A stretch of DNA of 22,020 nt from the NCBI GenBank assembly GCA_011800805.1, contig MPNW01000840.1, forward strand, positions 5,664 to 27,683, given 5' to 3'. The notes beneath the pieces were generated by a model, which worked only from the letters and a program-made list of their open reading frames with translations, was not told where the DNA came from and did not search any database. This stretch comes from Hirudo medicinalis (Eukaryota > Annelida > Clitellata > Hirudinida > Hirudinidae). A program made the translations under genes and the position numbers. Shown in pieces: positions 1 to 8,782 of this stretch. Within the stretch, counting starts at the first letter, position 1. Every line of letters begins with the position of its first letter.

Positions 1-1805
1 AATCGTAGCCTTCAATGTTCCGTTGACTGCTCATGACTACGTAGACGTTCTTGTGAATGTTTCCAATCACAGAATCCAATAGACGAAAGCTGAGAAGACT
101 CAGATTTTGCTTTATTTAAACACATCAATCTGCACTTGAAGCAATAAACACATCCATTAGATAGAGAGAGAGAGAAGCATAGCCAGTTCCTAGATATGAC
201 TACGTATTTTGTGTCATTTTTTTCGAAAGCCTATATTGGTGGGTGGCCCGGGGCCAGGGTCCCTTCGGCCCCACCCCTTCGTTTATTTCGACATAATATG
301 CTTATTTGTGCATTAGGCTTACTTTTACAACACAAAGTTATCAGTCAATAACAGTTTATGAATTTAGAGCAAGGAAGTAAACTCAAGAAATAAAACATTA
401 GTACAAAATTTCTTTCGATAAATTTCTCCAATATCACCAAGAAATGTAAACTATTTCTTAGAAATCAGGAAGGACAGACCAATCAGGAAAAAGATATTAA
501 AACTTGTCTCTTGCAAAGCTATTTCGCGTTGTGATATAATAGCTCCTCAATTATATTTAAATCCTGACTCTCGTTTATTGCTTTCAGAGCTATCCCATTA
601 CGTCAATTGGTTATTTTAATATTAATATATATTAATATACATAAATTGTCGGCTTCGCTAATTTAGCAGAAAGATTGTAGTGATGACATTTGAACTATTT
701 CTCTTATTAACTCAAAAATCAATATTCAATAAAATTTGTGTACATTAACTTAGAATGAAATTGATATGTAATAAAAAGTAGTGTACTTTTTTGTAGTAAA
801 TGTCGTCATGTTTGTAACTGTTTTAAACTGATTTCTGAAATGAGTGATTATTATACCCATATCAAATGCTACATGATCATCTTGGATGTATAGCAATTGT
901 CATAACTTTGTAAACATTCTTTATCGGCGCAGCATTGTTATAAAATATAATGGGATCGAAATTTGAGGTGAGTATTAATTCAAATTTATGATCAAACTTG
1001 GAAATTTAAAATTGATATTTAAAATATTTGAAGAATGCGTTTATGACTGAGCGCTTTATAATAAGCAATAGGTTTCAATTAGATTGCTTGTGAGATAACA
1101 TTAAAAAGCTGAAGAATCTTGAACATTTTAAAAACATCACATGAGTTCAATTAAAGTTGGAATGCTCAGAATGAAAGCTTGATACCAGGAATTGTTATTT
1201 TTTAGCTTACAAAATTTGAAGCGAAGTTAAATGTTTCAACAAAAATAATTAAATCTATAAATTCAATCCACTAAATGATCCAGATCTATCCAAATTCTAT
1301 ACAAATTACAGATCTAAGAAACCTGTTGTTCGTGCGCTGCCTAGATCGATTTCCCGCATTACCATCAAGCATAATTTGACCTAACGAGTCTTATGCTAAC
1401 AACTGCTTAGAATCAGTTTATTTTTAATTAAATGAAATTTGCGCCATAAGTTGACATTTGAAGTCTCTGTTAAGCCCTAAACATAATTGATACAATTTCA
1501 TAAGCGGACATGTTGTGCAAACATTAGATTTCATTTTGGATTTTGATCCAAATTCAGAAGCATTTGGTAATTGATATAGAGCATTTTTGAAATAGCTCAA
1601 CAGTTATAAATCTGAATTAAAACTCATTTAGAGTCTTTTAATTCAAAAAAAAAAAACTTGTTCCTCTAATATTTACCACTGCAAACACAATCCCCACAAT
1701 TGAGATAAATGAAACATCTTTGTGGCATAAGCGTTTAAATTATGCGGCAGTCGGCAAGATAGGCGCTATAGTAAATTTAAAGGAGTGGGGAGAGTCAGAG
1801 AAGAT
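1..1805. other. Intergenic, AT-rich, no gene seen
   Basis: No frame of convincing length or composition is visible. The stretch holds a short (AG)n run at 163-175, a GC-rich patch at about 240-285 that contrasts with its AT-rich surroundings and is partly self-complementary, and a perfect 18-nt AT palindrome at 620-637. Any enhancers for the downstream TGF-beta gene could lie here, but I see no recognisable binding-site cluster. Confidence 0.6.
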
Positions 1806-1867
1806 TATTTAAGACTCTTTCATTCCATGTTTCAATTCGTATCAAAACTTTAGCGACTTCAGTTTAC
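1806..1867 (+). promoter_or_regulatory. Putative core promoter and untranslated first exon of the TGF-beta gene
   Basis: A TATA-like TATTTAAG at 1806-1813 lies 28 nt upstream of TCAATTC (A at 1834), which fits the initiator consensus YYANWYY. A transcript starting at 1834 would have a 34-nt untranslated exon ending at a strong splice donor (GTGAGT at 1868). The geometry is seen directly; promoter activity is inferred. Confidence 0.4.
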
Positions 1868-1927
1868 GTGAGTTTTTCATATGGTTTGTTGTTGTCTGTG
1901 TTAAAAACAAATTTTAAATCATTGTAG
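1868..1927 (+). other. Putative 60-nt 5'UTR intron
   Basis: GTGAGT at 1868-1873 is a near-ideal donor and TTGTAG ending at 1927 a good acceptor. The acceptor is preceded by an A/T-rich stretch with a plausible branch point (TTAAATC). The start codon follows 13 nt after the acceptor. An alternative reading, if this animal uses spliced-leader trans-splicing, is that 1927 is a leader acceptor and there is no local first exon. Confidence 0.45.
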
Positions 1928-1940
1928 ATTGTGGCTGACC

Positions 1941-3499
1941 ATGAAAATTTGGATAAGCATAATCTTGTTTTATCTAACAATCAAAACATTTGGAAATTCT
2001 TTGAATCAGCCTCATGACAACGAACATCATTCCGATTCACGAAACGGTACAATAATGCATTTGGAAAATTCAACACTGGATTTCAGTGACATTTTTCTAG
2101 GCTACAACGAAATAGTTTCTAATATGCTTGCTGATGATCCAGAAAATCAAGAACCCGCTTGTAGCCACAGCAGGTCAGGGGAATCATGTGAATCTTTTAA
2201 TCAAACGCAAACCCTTATACAAGAATTGAGATCCCAACTTCGAATGGATATTCTAAAGCGTCTCGGTATGAGCACTGAACCAAAAGTTAACAAGGTCAAC
2301 ATGAGTGTACAGGAAAGACGCCAAATATTGAGATTGTATAAAAAAAGCATAGAGGAATTAAAAGAGAAAACTTCCTTGTTATTGGATGAAGATAGTTACT
2401 ATGCAAGCCAGTTCCATAGTTACAATGATAATGGTATATTCGAACTATTTTTCAATTTATTTACGAATTTCAAGAACAATTTTGATGATTCAGTAACCTT
2501 TTCTCAGGTACTCGACCTAATCCACAAAGATTGAACACTGAAATTTTAAAAGAAAAAAGCAAAATATATTTTGTCTTAGACATTAACGAACCTTCAGATC
2601 CCAACACGGAGACAATAATTGAGACTGCCACTCTAAAAATTTACAAGGCACACGTCAAACCAGAATTAATTATGTCCAACGACTTTGTAGACAGATCAGT
2701 ACGTATAGAAATTTTTCAGATAGTTATTGATAATGATAACCAACAGTTATTCTCAAGATTTTTGAGGAGATCAATAGCTTCTAGGCTTGTTTCGCTCGAA
2801 AACATTGGATGGGAAGAATTTGACGTTTCCAAAGCAGTCCAAGACTGGGTGAGAGATCCATTGACAAATAATGGCTTAGAAGTAACATGCGACAGTCGAT
2901 ATAACATGGATGACCTGATCCATTTCGTTACATGGAACGAAACATCATTAAGAAGTCGTTCTGACTACTCTTTATTCATCTCCGCGACTCAATTTGACAG
3001 TATTTCATATGATCCCAGTTTATGGCCGATACTCAATGTTTTAACTCAAGTTAGAACAATCATTCCACAGAGAATCAAGAGATCTGTGGATATAATAAAT
3101 TATTACAGCAGCACCGATACCATCAGAAATAATGCGGAAAATGTTCCGGAAGATTGCACTGTAGAGGAAAGCGAAACTCGATGTTGCAGGTATCCGATTT
3201 ACTTTTCATTCAGAGATATGAACTGGGACACATGGATCATTGAGCCGGAAGGATATATGATGTATTACTGCTACGGGGAATGTCCAGAAGGTTTCAAATC
3301 TGCTAGTAAATACTCAGATTTCATATCCAGAGTATTGGCCAATAATGCTGGATTGAATGTTGAGGTGAGAAAGAGAATGTCTGTTAAATGCGTGCCTTCG
3401 GAGCTCGGACCTATAAGTATTGCCCATCTCAACCGTGATTCGGTCTCTATTGTTAGTGTTCTGAAAAATATGATACCGTTAAAATGTCACTGCTTGTGA
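1941..3499 (+). CDS. TGF-beta superfamily ligand, activin/myostatin-like, join 1941..2433 and 2508..3499
   Basis: Predicted 494-residue secreted prepro-ligand. ATG at 1941 (A at -3) opens a signal peptide (MKIWISIILFYL, hydrophobic to about residue 20). The prodomain has paired Cys74/Cys83, then a helix (IQELRSQLRMDILKRLGM) that resembles the straitjacket helix of activin and myostatin proforms, and later the ATLKIYK strand. RIKR (353-356) is a furin-type site, giving a 138-residue mature chain. Its cysteines are C381, C390-C391, C419, C423, C459, C491 and C493; the ETRCCRYP and NWDTWIIEPEGY motifs match the activin/TGF-beta/myostatin branch. Where the family has a Cys pair, this protein has Lys458-Cys459, so the interchain cysteine is missing. 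Several NxS/T sites occur in the prodomain. It would be expected to bind activin-type receptors and signal through SMADs. Family assignment is confident; the exact orthologue is not, and it looks divergent. Confidence 0.88.
2434..2507 (+). other. Putative 74-nt phase-1 intron in the TGF-beta gene
   Basis: The frame from 1941 runs to a stop at 2532, while the frame encoding the rest of the prodomain is closed by a stop at 2486. A donor (G|GTATAT, 2434) and a pyrimidine-rich acceptor (TTTTCTCAG, ending 2507) remove both the phase change and the stop, restoring one frame with a split glycine codon. The protein across the junction keeps the expected order: prodomain helix, DEDSYY acidic segment, then the KIYFVLD strand. 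No transcript was available to confirm it. Confidence 0.75.
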
Positions 3500-3694
3500 T
3501 AGTTACCATATCTACAAGCTGAAGAAATTGCCAAAATCTGCAAAAGTCTTCTCTGTTTGAAAATAACAAGGTTGTATTTTAATTTAAGTATGATAAAAAT
3601 CTGAGCATGTTTTAAGACTTTTATAATCAAATTATGATCTTTTTTTTTTAAAGTTGTTTGAAACATGCTTTCTACATTGTACATTGTTAGTTAC

Positions 3695-3700
3695 AATAAA
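3695..3700 (+). terminator. Poly(A) signal AATAAA of the TGF-beta gene
   Basis: A canonical AATAAA lies 195 nt after the stop codon, followed by a T-rich stretch. It gives a 3'UTR of about 215 nt. Confidence 0.6.
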
Positions 3701-4199
3701 AAATTTTTAGTAAAATCAAAATATATCTGCTTTTAAAAGAGCAAGTGACAAAACCAAGGGCATAGAACATCACAAGTTGTAATGTGTTCAAATGTAAATT
3801 TACCGCTTTTTGTTACCATTTTTATAGGACTGTTGACATTATCGCCATGTGCAGCACCGCAACTCATTCGGCCATCCTGAACACCAGTAAAATTCAGTAT
3901 AATTCGATGATTTATGCATCAAATTGTCTTCAAAAAATAAGTTCCATGAATTGTGGCTGTTGATTCATAGGAAATTTTTATGCTTTATGACTAGAATTGT
4001 AAAGTTCAAGAAAAAGACCCAATAACCAAGGAGTAACAATCACATTATTAATAATAATAATATTAATATAAATTAACATAAATATTAACAGGATTGAATC
4101 AGGAAAATAATAAGATGCGTTGCGAAAAACATATTTAAGAATCAAACCGAGTTGACTAGATGACATAACCTGGACATGTTGCGTCGCAAGGCGAGTTGG
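3701..4199. other. Intergenic, no gene seen
   Basis: Spacer between the TGF-beta gene and the non-LTR element. It includes a low-complexity AT stretch at about 4046-4090. The 5' end of the non-LTR element is not sharply visible and may lie slightly inside this stretch. Confidence 0.5.
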
Positions 4200-4581
4200 T
4201 CGTTCAGATTCGTGCAGTGTCTCTAGACTGGTTTGTGAGTGTAGTCGTGATAATTCCTCAACAAATTTAATGTCGTTTCGTTCATTTCAAACAGGGCATT
4301 CGAATGGTGTAATTTAAACTGACAGTACTCTGTTCTGGGCGTTTTTGTTTTCGGCGACTTGAATTTTGGGCTTCTGAATTGTTTCTGTTTCTGGCTGTTT
4401 TTCTCTCAAGATTGCACCGTTTATCTTTACTCTTCTTCACTCCGGCGGGTTGTTTCTCTAAGAAATTTACAAATGCGTCGTTATGACAGCTCATTCCTAA
4501 TGACTCTAAACTCGGGGCGGACGCATCTTACCAGAGGATTGCGAAAAAAGCTGTTTCTTCATCGGATCTGGCGACCGGCTT

Positions 4582-5345
4582 TTGTCAGGGTTCCGCCTTT
4601 TGGAGTATCTAACAAGCCCCCCGGCAGTGGGGAGCGGAGGAGGAGGAGGAGGTGATTGTGTGCTTAGATTGGGATGTCTGAACATAAGGTCGTTAGCAAA
4701 GAAGTTTCATTCTCTCTCCGATCTAATTACCTGTAAAAATATTGATGTTCTGTCAACCACTGAGACATGTCATGGTGAAGGTTCTCTCGCTCTCTCCAAG
4801 CTTCGCCAGTACGGTTACTTAGTTCTTGATCTCCCAAGACCCCGTGAAGGTCTTGCTCTGAGGTCTCTTGGGACGAATCACGGTGGTCTGGCGTAATTAC
4901 TGCCAGATTACTGCAATTATTGTCTTTAACAGTTGGACTACATCAGCTCAATGATGGTTTCAATCCGAATACATTTCAGTCACTAACCGCCCAGATAAAC
5001 AGGGGATCAAGACATACAAACCTACTGACAGGACTGGCAACTTACAATCTCAATTTTTATCGGAGTTCTCAGACCTGCTCGGCCGATTGGTCATAAAGTC
5101 TCCAACTCTATTCGTTACTGGTGACTTCAATATTCACCTCGAGAAACCTGGTGACAGGAATTACTTGGCTTTCAGAGACCTCATCTCATCTTTTGGTCTC
5201 AGATTGGTTATTGAAGGTGCTTGAAAGAGATGATAAAGACAAACCCAATACTGTTGTTGACAAGGTTGAAACTGGTCTCTCTGATCATCAACTTCTCCTA
5301 TGGAAAGTTTCGTCTCCGCCCTCTCGTCACCTGACGGATGCACGC
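4582..5345 (+). pseudogene. APE endonuclease domain of the non-LTR element, frameshifted
   Basis: The frame from 4582 gives LGCLNIRSLAKKF (4666 on) and the IDVLSTTET motif that starts APE-like endonucleases of non-LTR elements. The domain continues in another phase at 5051-5221 with FVTGDFNIHL, the GDFN motif. It shifts again to give GLSDHQLL (about 5274-5297), the catalytic SDH motif. A stop at 5222-5224 and at least two frame changes inactivate it. A run of glycines (GGA repeats near 4635-4653) precedes the domain. Confidence 0.8.
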
Positions 5346-5885
5346 ATGATCAGGCAGTGGAGGAAGCTTGATATTGCTGGCTTGGAGCGGTGTCTTTTGT
5401 CTTCTCCGTTGGTTGAATCGGTGGCATGGCCTTCCATGGATGTTGACCAAATGGTTGAACTATATGAGTCAACCCTAACTACTACGCTGAGCACATCCCT
5501 CCCGGTGATGGCTCCTCGTCTCTACAAATACAGACATCCTTGGTTTGATATTGAATGCATGCGTGAAAGATGCCGCCTTACTTCGCTACGACGGAGAACT
5601 GCGGCCAAGGAGGATATCAGGGCTGTTGCTCGCTCTTACACTGGACTTCTGCACACCAAACGTTGACACTACTACACCAAGCGCATAGCAGAGGTGCAGC
5701 ATCCTGCCAGGCGGTGGAAGCTTGCTGGTGAGGCGACTGGCCTTGGCGGTACAACTGGAAATTCTGCTGCTCCTACTGCTGAAACCTACTCTGCATATTT
5801 AAACAAAAAGCTCAATGACATCTGTGCTCTGGATTCTCAAGAGACTTTCCCATTTAGTACTTCCTTATGTCGTACATCTATTTAA
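5346..5885 (+). pseudogene. Linker between endonuclease and RT, broken
   Basis: This continues the ORF2 reading as QWRKLDIAGLERCLLSSP and HPWFDIECMRERCRLTSL. That is the WYD/WF-type segment that follows the endonuclease in CR1/L2 ORF2 proteins. A stop follows at 5664-5666. The reading resumes in the same phase after it (YYTKRIAEVQHPARRWKLAG) and runs to about 5885. The RT then starts abruptly, which suggests that some sequence before the fingers has been lost. Confidence 0.65.
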
Positions 5886-6610
5886 TAAATCGTTATCTTC
5901 AGGTCAATTTTCTCGTTCCTCTAAGGAGGCACAGGTTCGACCCATACTTAAAAAAATCTACACTTGACCCACAACTACCTTCGTCATACAGACCAATCTC
6001 AGCGTGCTTTCAAAGCTTCTGGAGCGCCTTATTCTCAGCCGTCTCTTCAACCATCTCAACAACAACACACTACTTCCCAAGACAGTCAGCATATCGTCCG
6101 CACCACTCCACGGAAACTGCTGCCCTGAGAGTTGTGTTTGACATCAGGGTGGCATTGGATGTTGGTCACGTCTCCCTCCTTCTGCTTCTTGACATGTCTG
6201 CGGCGTTTGACACTGTGGACCATGACATCCTCATTGCCAGATTGGATAAAACATTTGAAGTTCGCCAAACGCCGCTGCAGTGGCTTAGAACATACCTTTC
6301 AGGAAGAAGTCAAACAATACTATCTTCGTCCTCATGCAATGTTAAACAGCTCATTCAATTAGGCGTTCCACAGGGCTCTGTACTGGAACCAATTCTCTTC
6401 TCCCTATATGTTTCAGACATTGCAGGTATTGTTGCCGCCCATGGTCTCTCCAGCCACCAGTGTGCAGATGACACCCAGATCTACAGCCATTGCTGTTGTG
6501 AGGGCGTTCCGGGTCTTTTGAGAATTACATCTGCTATCCCCGGTAGAGCATCCCTCCGGTCCTCCAACAACAGGGCTCTTGTTGTTCCTAGGTCCCGAAC
6601 AGTCAGGTAG
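5867..6610 (+). pseudogene. Reverse transcriptase domain of the non-LTR element, core truncated
   Basis: The RT fingers begin with LKKSTLDPQLPSSYRPIS. A compensating pair of frame changes sits around 6000-6090, before SAYRPHHSTETA. Palm motif A is DMSAAFDTVDHDIL and motif B is GVPQGSVLEPILFSLY. Motif C is HQCADDTQIY: the two catalytic aspartates are kept but the usual Tyr of YADD is Cys. About 15 codons later the sequence jumps to ORF2 material from near the C-terminus (NNRALVVPRSRTVR), so the thumb and following region are deleted. Confidence 0.85.
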
Positions 6611-6642
6611 GGAGACCCTTCGTTCCATGTCTACCCAGGATA

Positions 6643-6735
6643 TGGAATTCTCTTCCAACCGAAGTTCGTGTTGCACAGACAATAGAACTTTTTAAAACAC
6701 TATTTAAAACCTACCTGTTCGGTCGATCGTCCTGA
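6643..6735 (+). pseudogene. Conserved C-terminal end of the non-LTR ORF2
   Basis: Thirty codons starting with WNSLPTEVRVAQTIELF and ending with KTYLFGRSS before a TGA at 6733-6735. This block is a well-known end signature of CR1/L2-type ORF2 proteins. It lies in a different phase from the RT frame that stops at 6608-6610. Confidence 0.75.
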
Positions 6736-6879
6736 ATTTAATTTGGATTGTGTTTGATTTTAATCATTACTTCTTTTTTTTACTCTGACTCACTCAATGA
6801 ATGAACTTAATTGCTGGCAATGTTTGTCATGGTGCCTGGTCATCCCATTGGGATAATATTTTGCACTCAAAATATGGGC

Positions 6880-6906
6880 TAAATGTAATGTAATGTAAAT
6901 GTAAAT
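6880..6906 (+). repeat. 3' tail repeats (ATGTA)n of the non-LTR element
   Basis: AAATGTAATGTAATGTAAAT and following bases form an imperfect 5-nt repeat. CR1/L2-type elements commonly end in short tandem repeats instead of poly(A), so this marks the 3' end of the insertion. Confidence 0.65.
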
Positions 6907-7135
6907 AACCAGGTAAAGGCTGGAACAGCCTTTAATTGTTCAAGCCGTCCAGATATTTAACGATAACGATACATAGTTCGATTAGATTGGCGCATGTTCA
7001 ACAGAACTTCAAGACACATTTGCTATTCGACCATATTTCAAAGATATTTAGAACACAAACAGATATAAAAAATATACGAAAGGTAGAACTCAAAAGGATT
7101 CACATCCCACTAAGAGGGTCACCTATAGAAGACAA

Positions 7136-7325
7136 GCTTTTTCAAACCGGCTTCGCCAGTCAAACTCATTTTTTGTCCATTATAATTATTATAATTAATT
7201 ATTTTTATTATTTACGTCCTTCAAATTCAGCCAATCATTTGCCCTCAAAGAACTGGATGATTAGGACGGTGCCCCTCAACGGGATTCGATTCCGTGTTGC
7301 CATAGGGGCGAAGTTTTAAACATTC
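7136..7325 (+). mobile_element. tRNA-derived SINE-like repeat, copy 1
   Basis: Shares with copies 2 and 3 the order CCGGCTTCGCCAGTCAAACT, then TTGCCCTCAAAGAACTGG, then GATTAGGACGGTGC, then GATTCGATTCCGTG. The last of these differs at one position from the pol III B-box consensus GGTTCGANTCC, and the GATTAGGACGGTGC part fits a degenerate A-box/D-arm. An AT-rich insertion sits near 7170-7215. The family is inferred to be tRNA-derived from the B box; the parent tRNA is not identified. Confidence 0.6.
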
Positions 7326-7349
7326 TCTATGCTATTCGTAGGTTAACTG

Positions 7350-7462
7350 TGCTTTTTTCAATTTTCAAGTTTTCCAACTTTCACCTTTTCCTAAATCGCA
7401 TACCAGCTTTAAACTCGAGAGTTACTGAAAGCGAGGAGCATTGGGCTCCCGCAGGATCTAAT
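7350..7462 (-). repeat. SINE tail fragment in inverted orientation next to copy 1
   Basis: The segment with CCAACTTTCACCTTTTCC and AGTTACTGAAAGC recurs at 8530-8640, where it is continuous with the tRNA-like half of copy 3 on the minus strand. Here it is on the minus strand while its neighbours (copies 1 and 2) are on the plus strand. It is therefore a separate insertion or a rearranged piece. Confidence 0.6.
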
Positions 7463-7555
7463 GTGTGCAAATTTCAAATCGCTACCGATCACTTTGGGAG
7501 GAGTTCTTGGGACAATTAAACATATGCACGTATTTTCTATTTTATATTATAGACT

Positions 7556-7706
7556 AGCTCTTTTAAACCGGCTTCGCCAGTCAAACTACATATGTAGATT
7601 CAGCCAGCTACTTGCCCTCAAAGAACTGGATGATTAGGACAGTGCTCCCGCAACCGGACTCGAACCAGTGCTGCCATCGCAAGAGGCTAAGTTTTAAACA
7701 TTAGAC
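7556..7706 (+). mobile_element. tRNA-derived SINE-like repeat, copy 2 (interrupted)
   Basis: Begins CCGGCTTCGCCAGTCAAACTA as copy 1 does and runs through the B-box region (CCGGACTCGAACCAGTG) and GCTGCCATCGCAAGAGGC. It ends at CATTAGAC, where a hAT-type terminus begins. In copy 3 the same point is followed by the SINE tail, so copy 2 was interrupted by that insertion. Confidence 0.6.
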
Positions 7707-7869
7707 CAGCGGTTATCAACCTTTCTAGTGCCGCGACCCCTCGACGCAATTGCCATGGTGTGGTGACCAATAAAATTTACTGGGTTGTACATCTTTCACT
7801 CCTAACTTCATTGTCGCCGCTAAGCATTGTATCTGACTTCTAAATATTAGAAAGTTATTGACTTTGATG
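7707..7869 (+). mobile_element. hAT-type transposon terminus, inserted in SINE copy 2
   Basis: Starts CAGCGGTTATCAACCTTTCT and continues with GTGCCGCGACCCCTCGACG and GTGGTGACC. This is the terminal signature (CAGYGGTTCTCAACCT...CCGCGACCCC) of many Charlie-like non-autonomous hAT elements. The matching 3' end (reverse complement near GGTTGATAACCGCTG) was not found, so the element is truncated. Its inner edge towards the Tc1-like relic is approximate. Confidence 0.6.
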
Positions 7870-8390
7870 GGAAAACTAGTACAATTAAACAATAATTTAT
7901 TGAGAATCATTCATCAAACATTTTAAATCAGATTCTGTTTCAGGGATATTGGTATATATATATATATACATTATGACTGATTTTTCTTAGCTGGAAAACT
8001 TTCTGTACAACAAGATATTTACAGATTATTCCGCTAAAACACAGAGCCGTCACGAATTTGTTACATGGCAAATGGAGACAAGAACCTACCCGATGTTTCA
8101 GCGTAATTTGAGAAATTTTGTCTTTTTTTTTAAAGCCAAAAAATTGACTCAATTTCTTCATTCAACTTGTGGAAATAACATTAGTATCTTCAGCTCCATC
8201 CAGATTGAAATATTTGGATCAAACTGGACCATAAAATGGCCATTTTCACGCAAGTTTTATTAATCTTTTTAAATATTCAAGGTCTTCAATCGGTTCTTAT
8301 ATTTTAATTTTCTAAAATTATTCAGATAGTTGACACTTGCATACATTTAATTTCATGCTTGTTATAATTTGATTGTCATTTCATAATTTA
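7870..8390 (-). mobile_element. Tc1/mariner-like relic, copy A
   Basis: Collinear over about 500 bp with copy B at 11650-12178. Shared blocks include TTTATTGAGAATCATTC, GATTTTTCTTAGCTG, TTTTCTGTACAAC-like, CGCTAAAACA, TTGTGGAAATA and GCTTGTTATAATTT. On the minus strand the piece VVQKVFQLRKI corresponds to transposase sequence in copy B. A (TA)n run at 7953-7969 has destroyed the motif that follows. Heavily decayed. Confidence 0.55.
7953..7969. repeat. (TA)n microsatellite
   Basis: Seventeen bases of alternating T and A inside the Tc1-like relic, where copy B has ordinary sequence. The microsatellite has therefore expanded after the two copies diverged. Confidence 0.8.
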
Positions 8391-8520
8391 CATATTAATT
8401 CCAAATTTGGCTTAGATCAGTTTAATATTTTAGGAGTTACACTAAAATTATGGGTTGTTTGTAACCATTTAAATGCACTGTATTTACATCTCATATTTTT
8501 ATTTATAAATTTTAGTTTTA

Positions 8521-8782
8521 AATAAGAAACCAATTTTCAACTTTCAAGGGTTCCAACTTTCACCTTTTCCCAATCACATACGAGCTATAAACTCGGGAGC
8601 TACTGAAAGCAAAGAGTGTTGTGCTCCCTCATGGTCTAATAGTTACGACTTCGCCTCTCACGATGGCAGCACGGATTGGAATCCCATTGCGGGAGCACCA
8701 TCCTAACCACCCAGTTATTTGAGGGCAAGAAGCTGGCTAAATTTATATGTAGTTTTATGGCTGGTGAAGCCGGATTAAAAAG
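8521..8782 (-). mobile_element. tRNA-derived SINE-like repeat, copy 3 (most complete)
   Basis: Read on the minus strand this has the whole order: GGCTTCACCAGCC, CTTGCCCTCAAATAACTGG, GGTTAGGATGGTGC (A-box-like), GGGATTCCAATCCGTG (B-box-like), TGCCATCGTGAGAGGCG, ATTAGACCATGAGGGAGC, and the tail ending in GGAAAAGGTGAAAGTTGG. At about 260 bp it defines the family's length and shows that the tail seen at 7350-7462 belongs with the tRNA-like head. Confidence 0.65.

Larger units (their letters stand above)
4200..6906 (+). mobile_element. CR1/L2-type non-LTR retrotransposon, degraded and internally deleted
   Basis: An element that would copy itself by target-primed reverse transcription. In order it shows an APE-type endonuclease (about 4654-5345), a linker region (5346-5885), a reverse transcriptase (5886-6520), the conserved ORF2 C-terminus (6643-6735), an untranslated region and a 3' tail of ATGTA-type repeats (about 6880-6906). 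The clade call rests on the RT motifs and on the C-terminal WNSLPTEVR...FKTYLF block, which is typical of CR1/L2/Rex-type ORF2 proteins. Frame changes and stops occur in every domain, and roughly 300 codons are missing between the RT core and the C-terminus. The 5' boundary is approximate, and no target-site duplication was found. Confidence 0.85.

Noticed and set aside
620..637. 18-nt perfect AT palindrome
   Set aside because: Composed only of A and T in an AT-rich region; expected by chance and not linked to any feature.
2531..3499. Separate 322-residue gene starting at 2531
   Set aside because: The start would be TTG in the middle of a TGF-beta prodomain. Splicing at 2434/2507 joins it to the upstream signal peptide and prodomain helix.
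4359..4655. 98-codon frame ending in a run of arginines
   Set aside because: The arginines come from a GGA repeat read out of phase. The real reading here is the glycine-rich lead-in to the endonuclease domain in another frame.
8072..8263. 63-codon plus-strand frame
   Set aside because: It lies within the Tc1-like relic on the opposite strand and has no counterpart in copy B.
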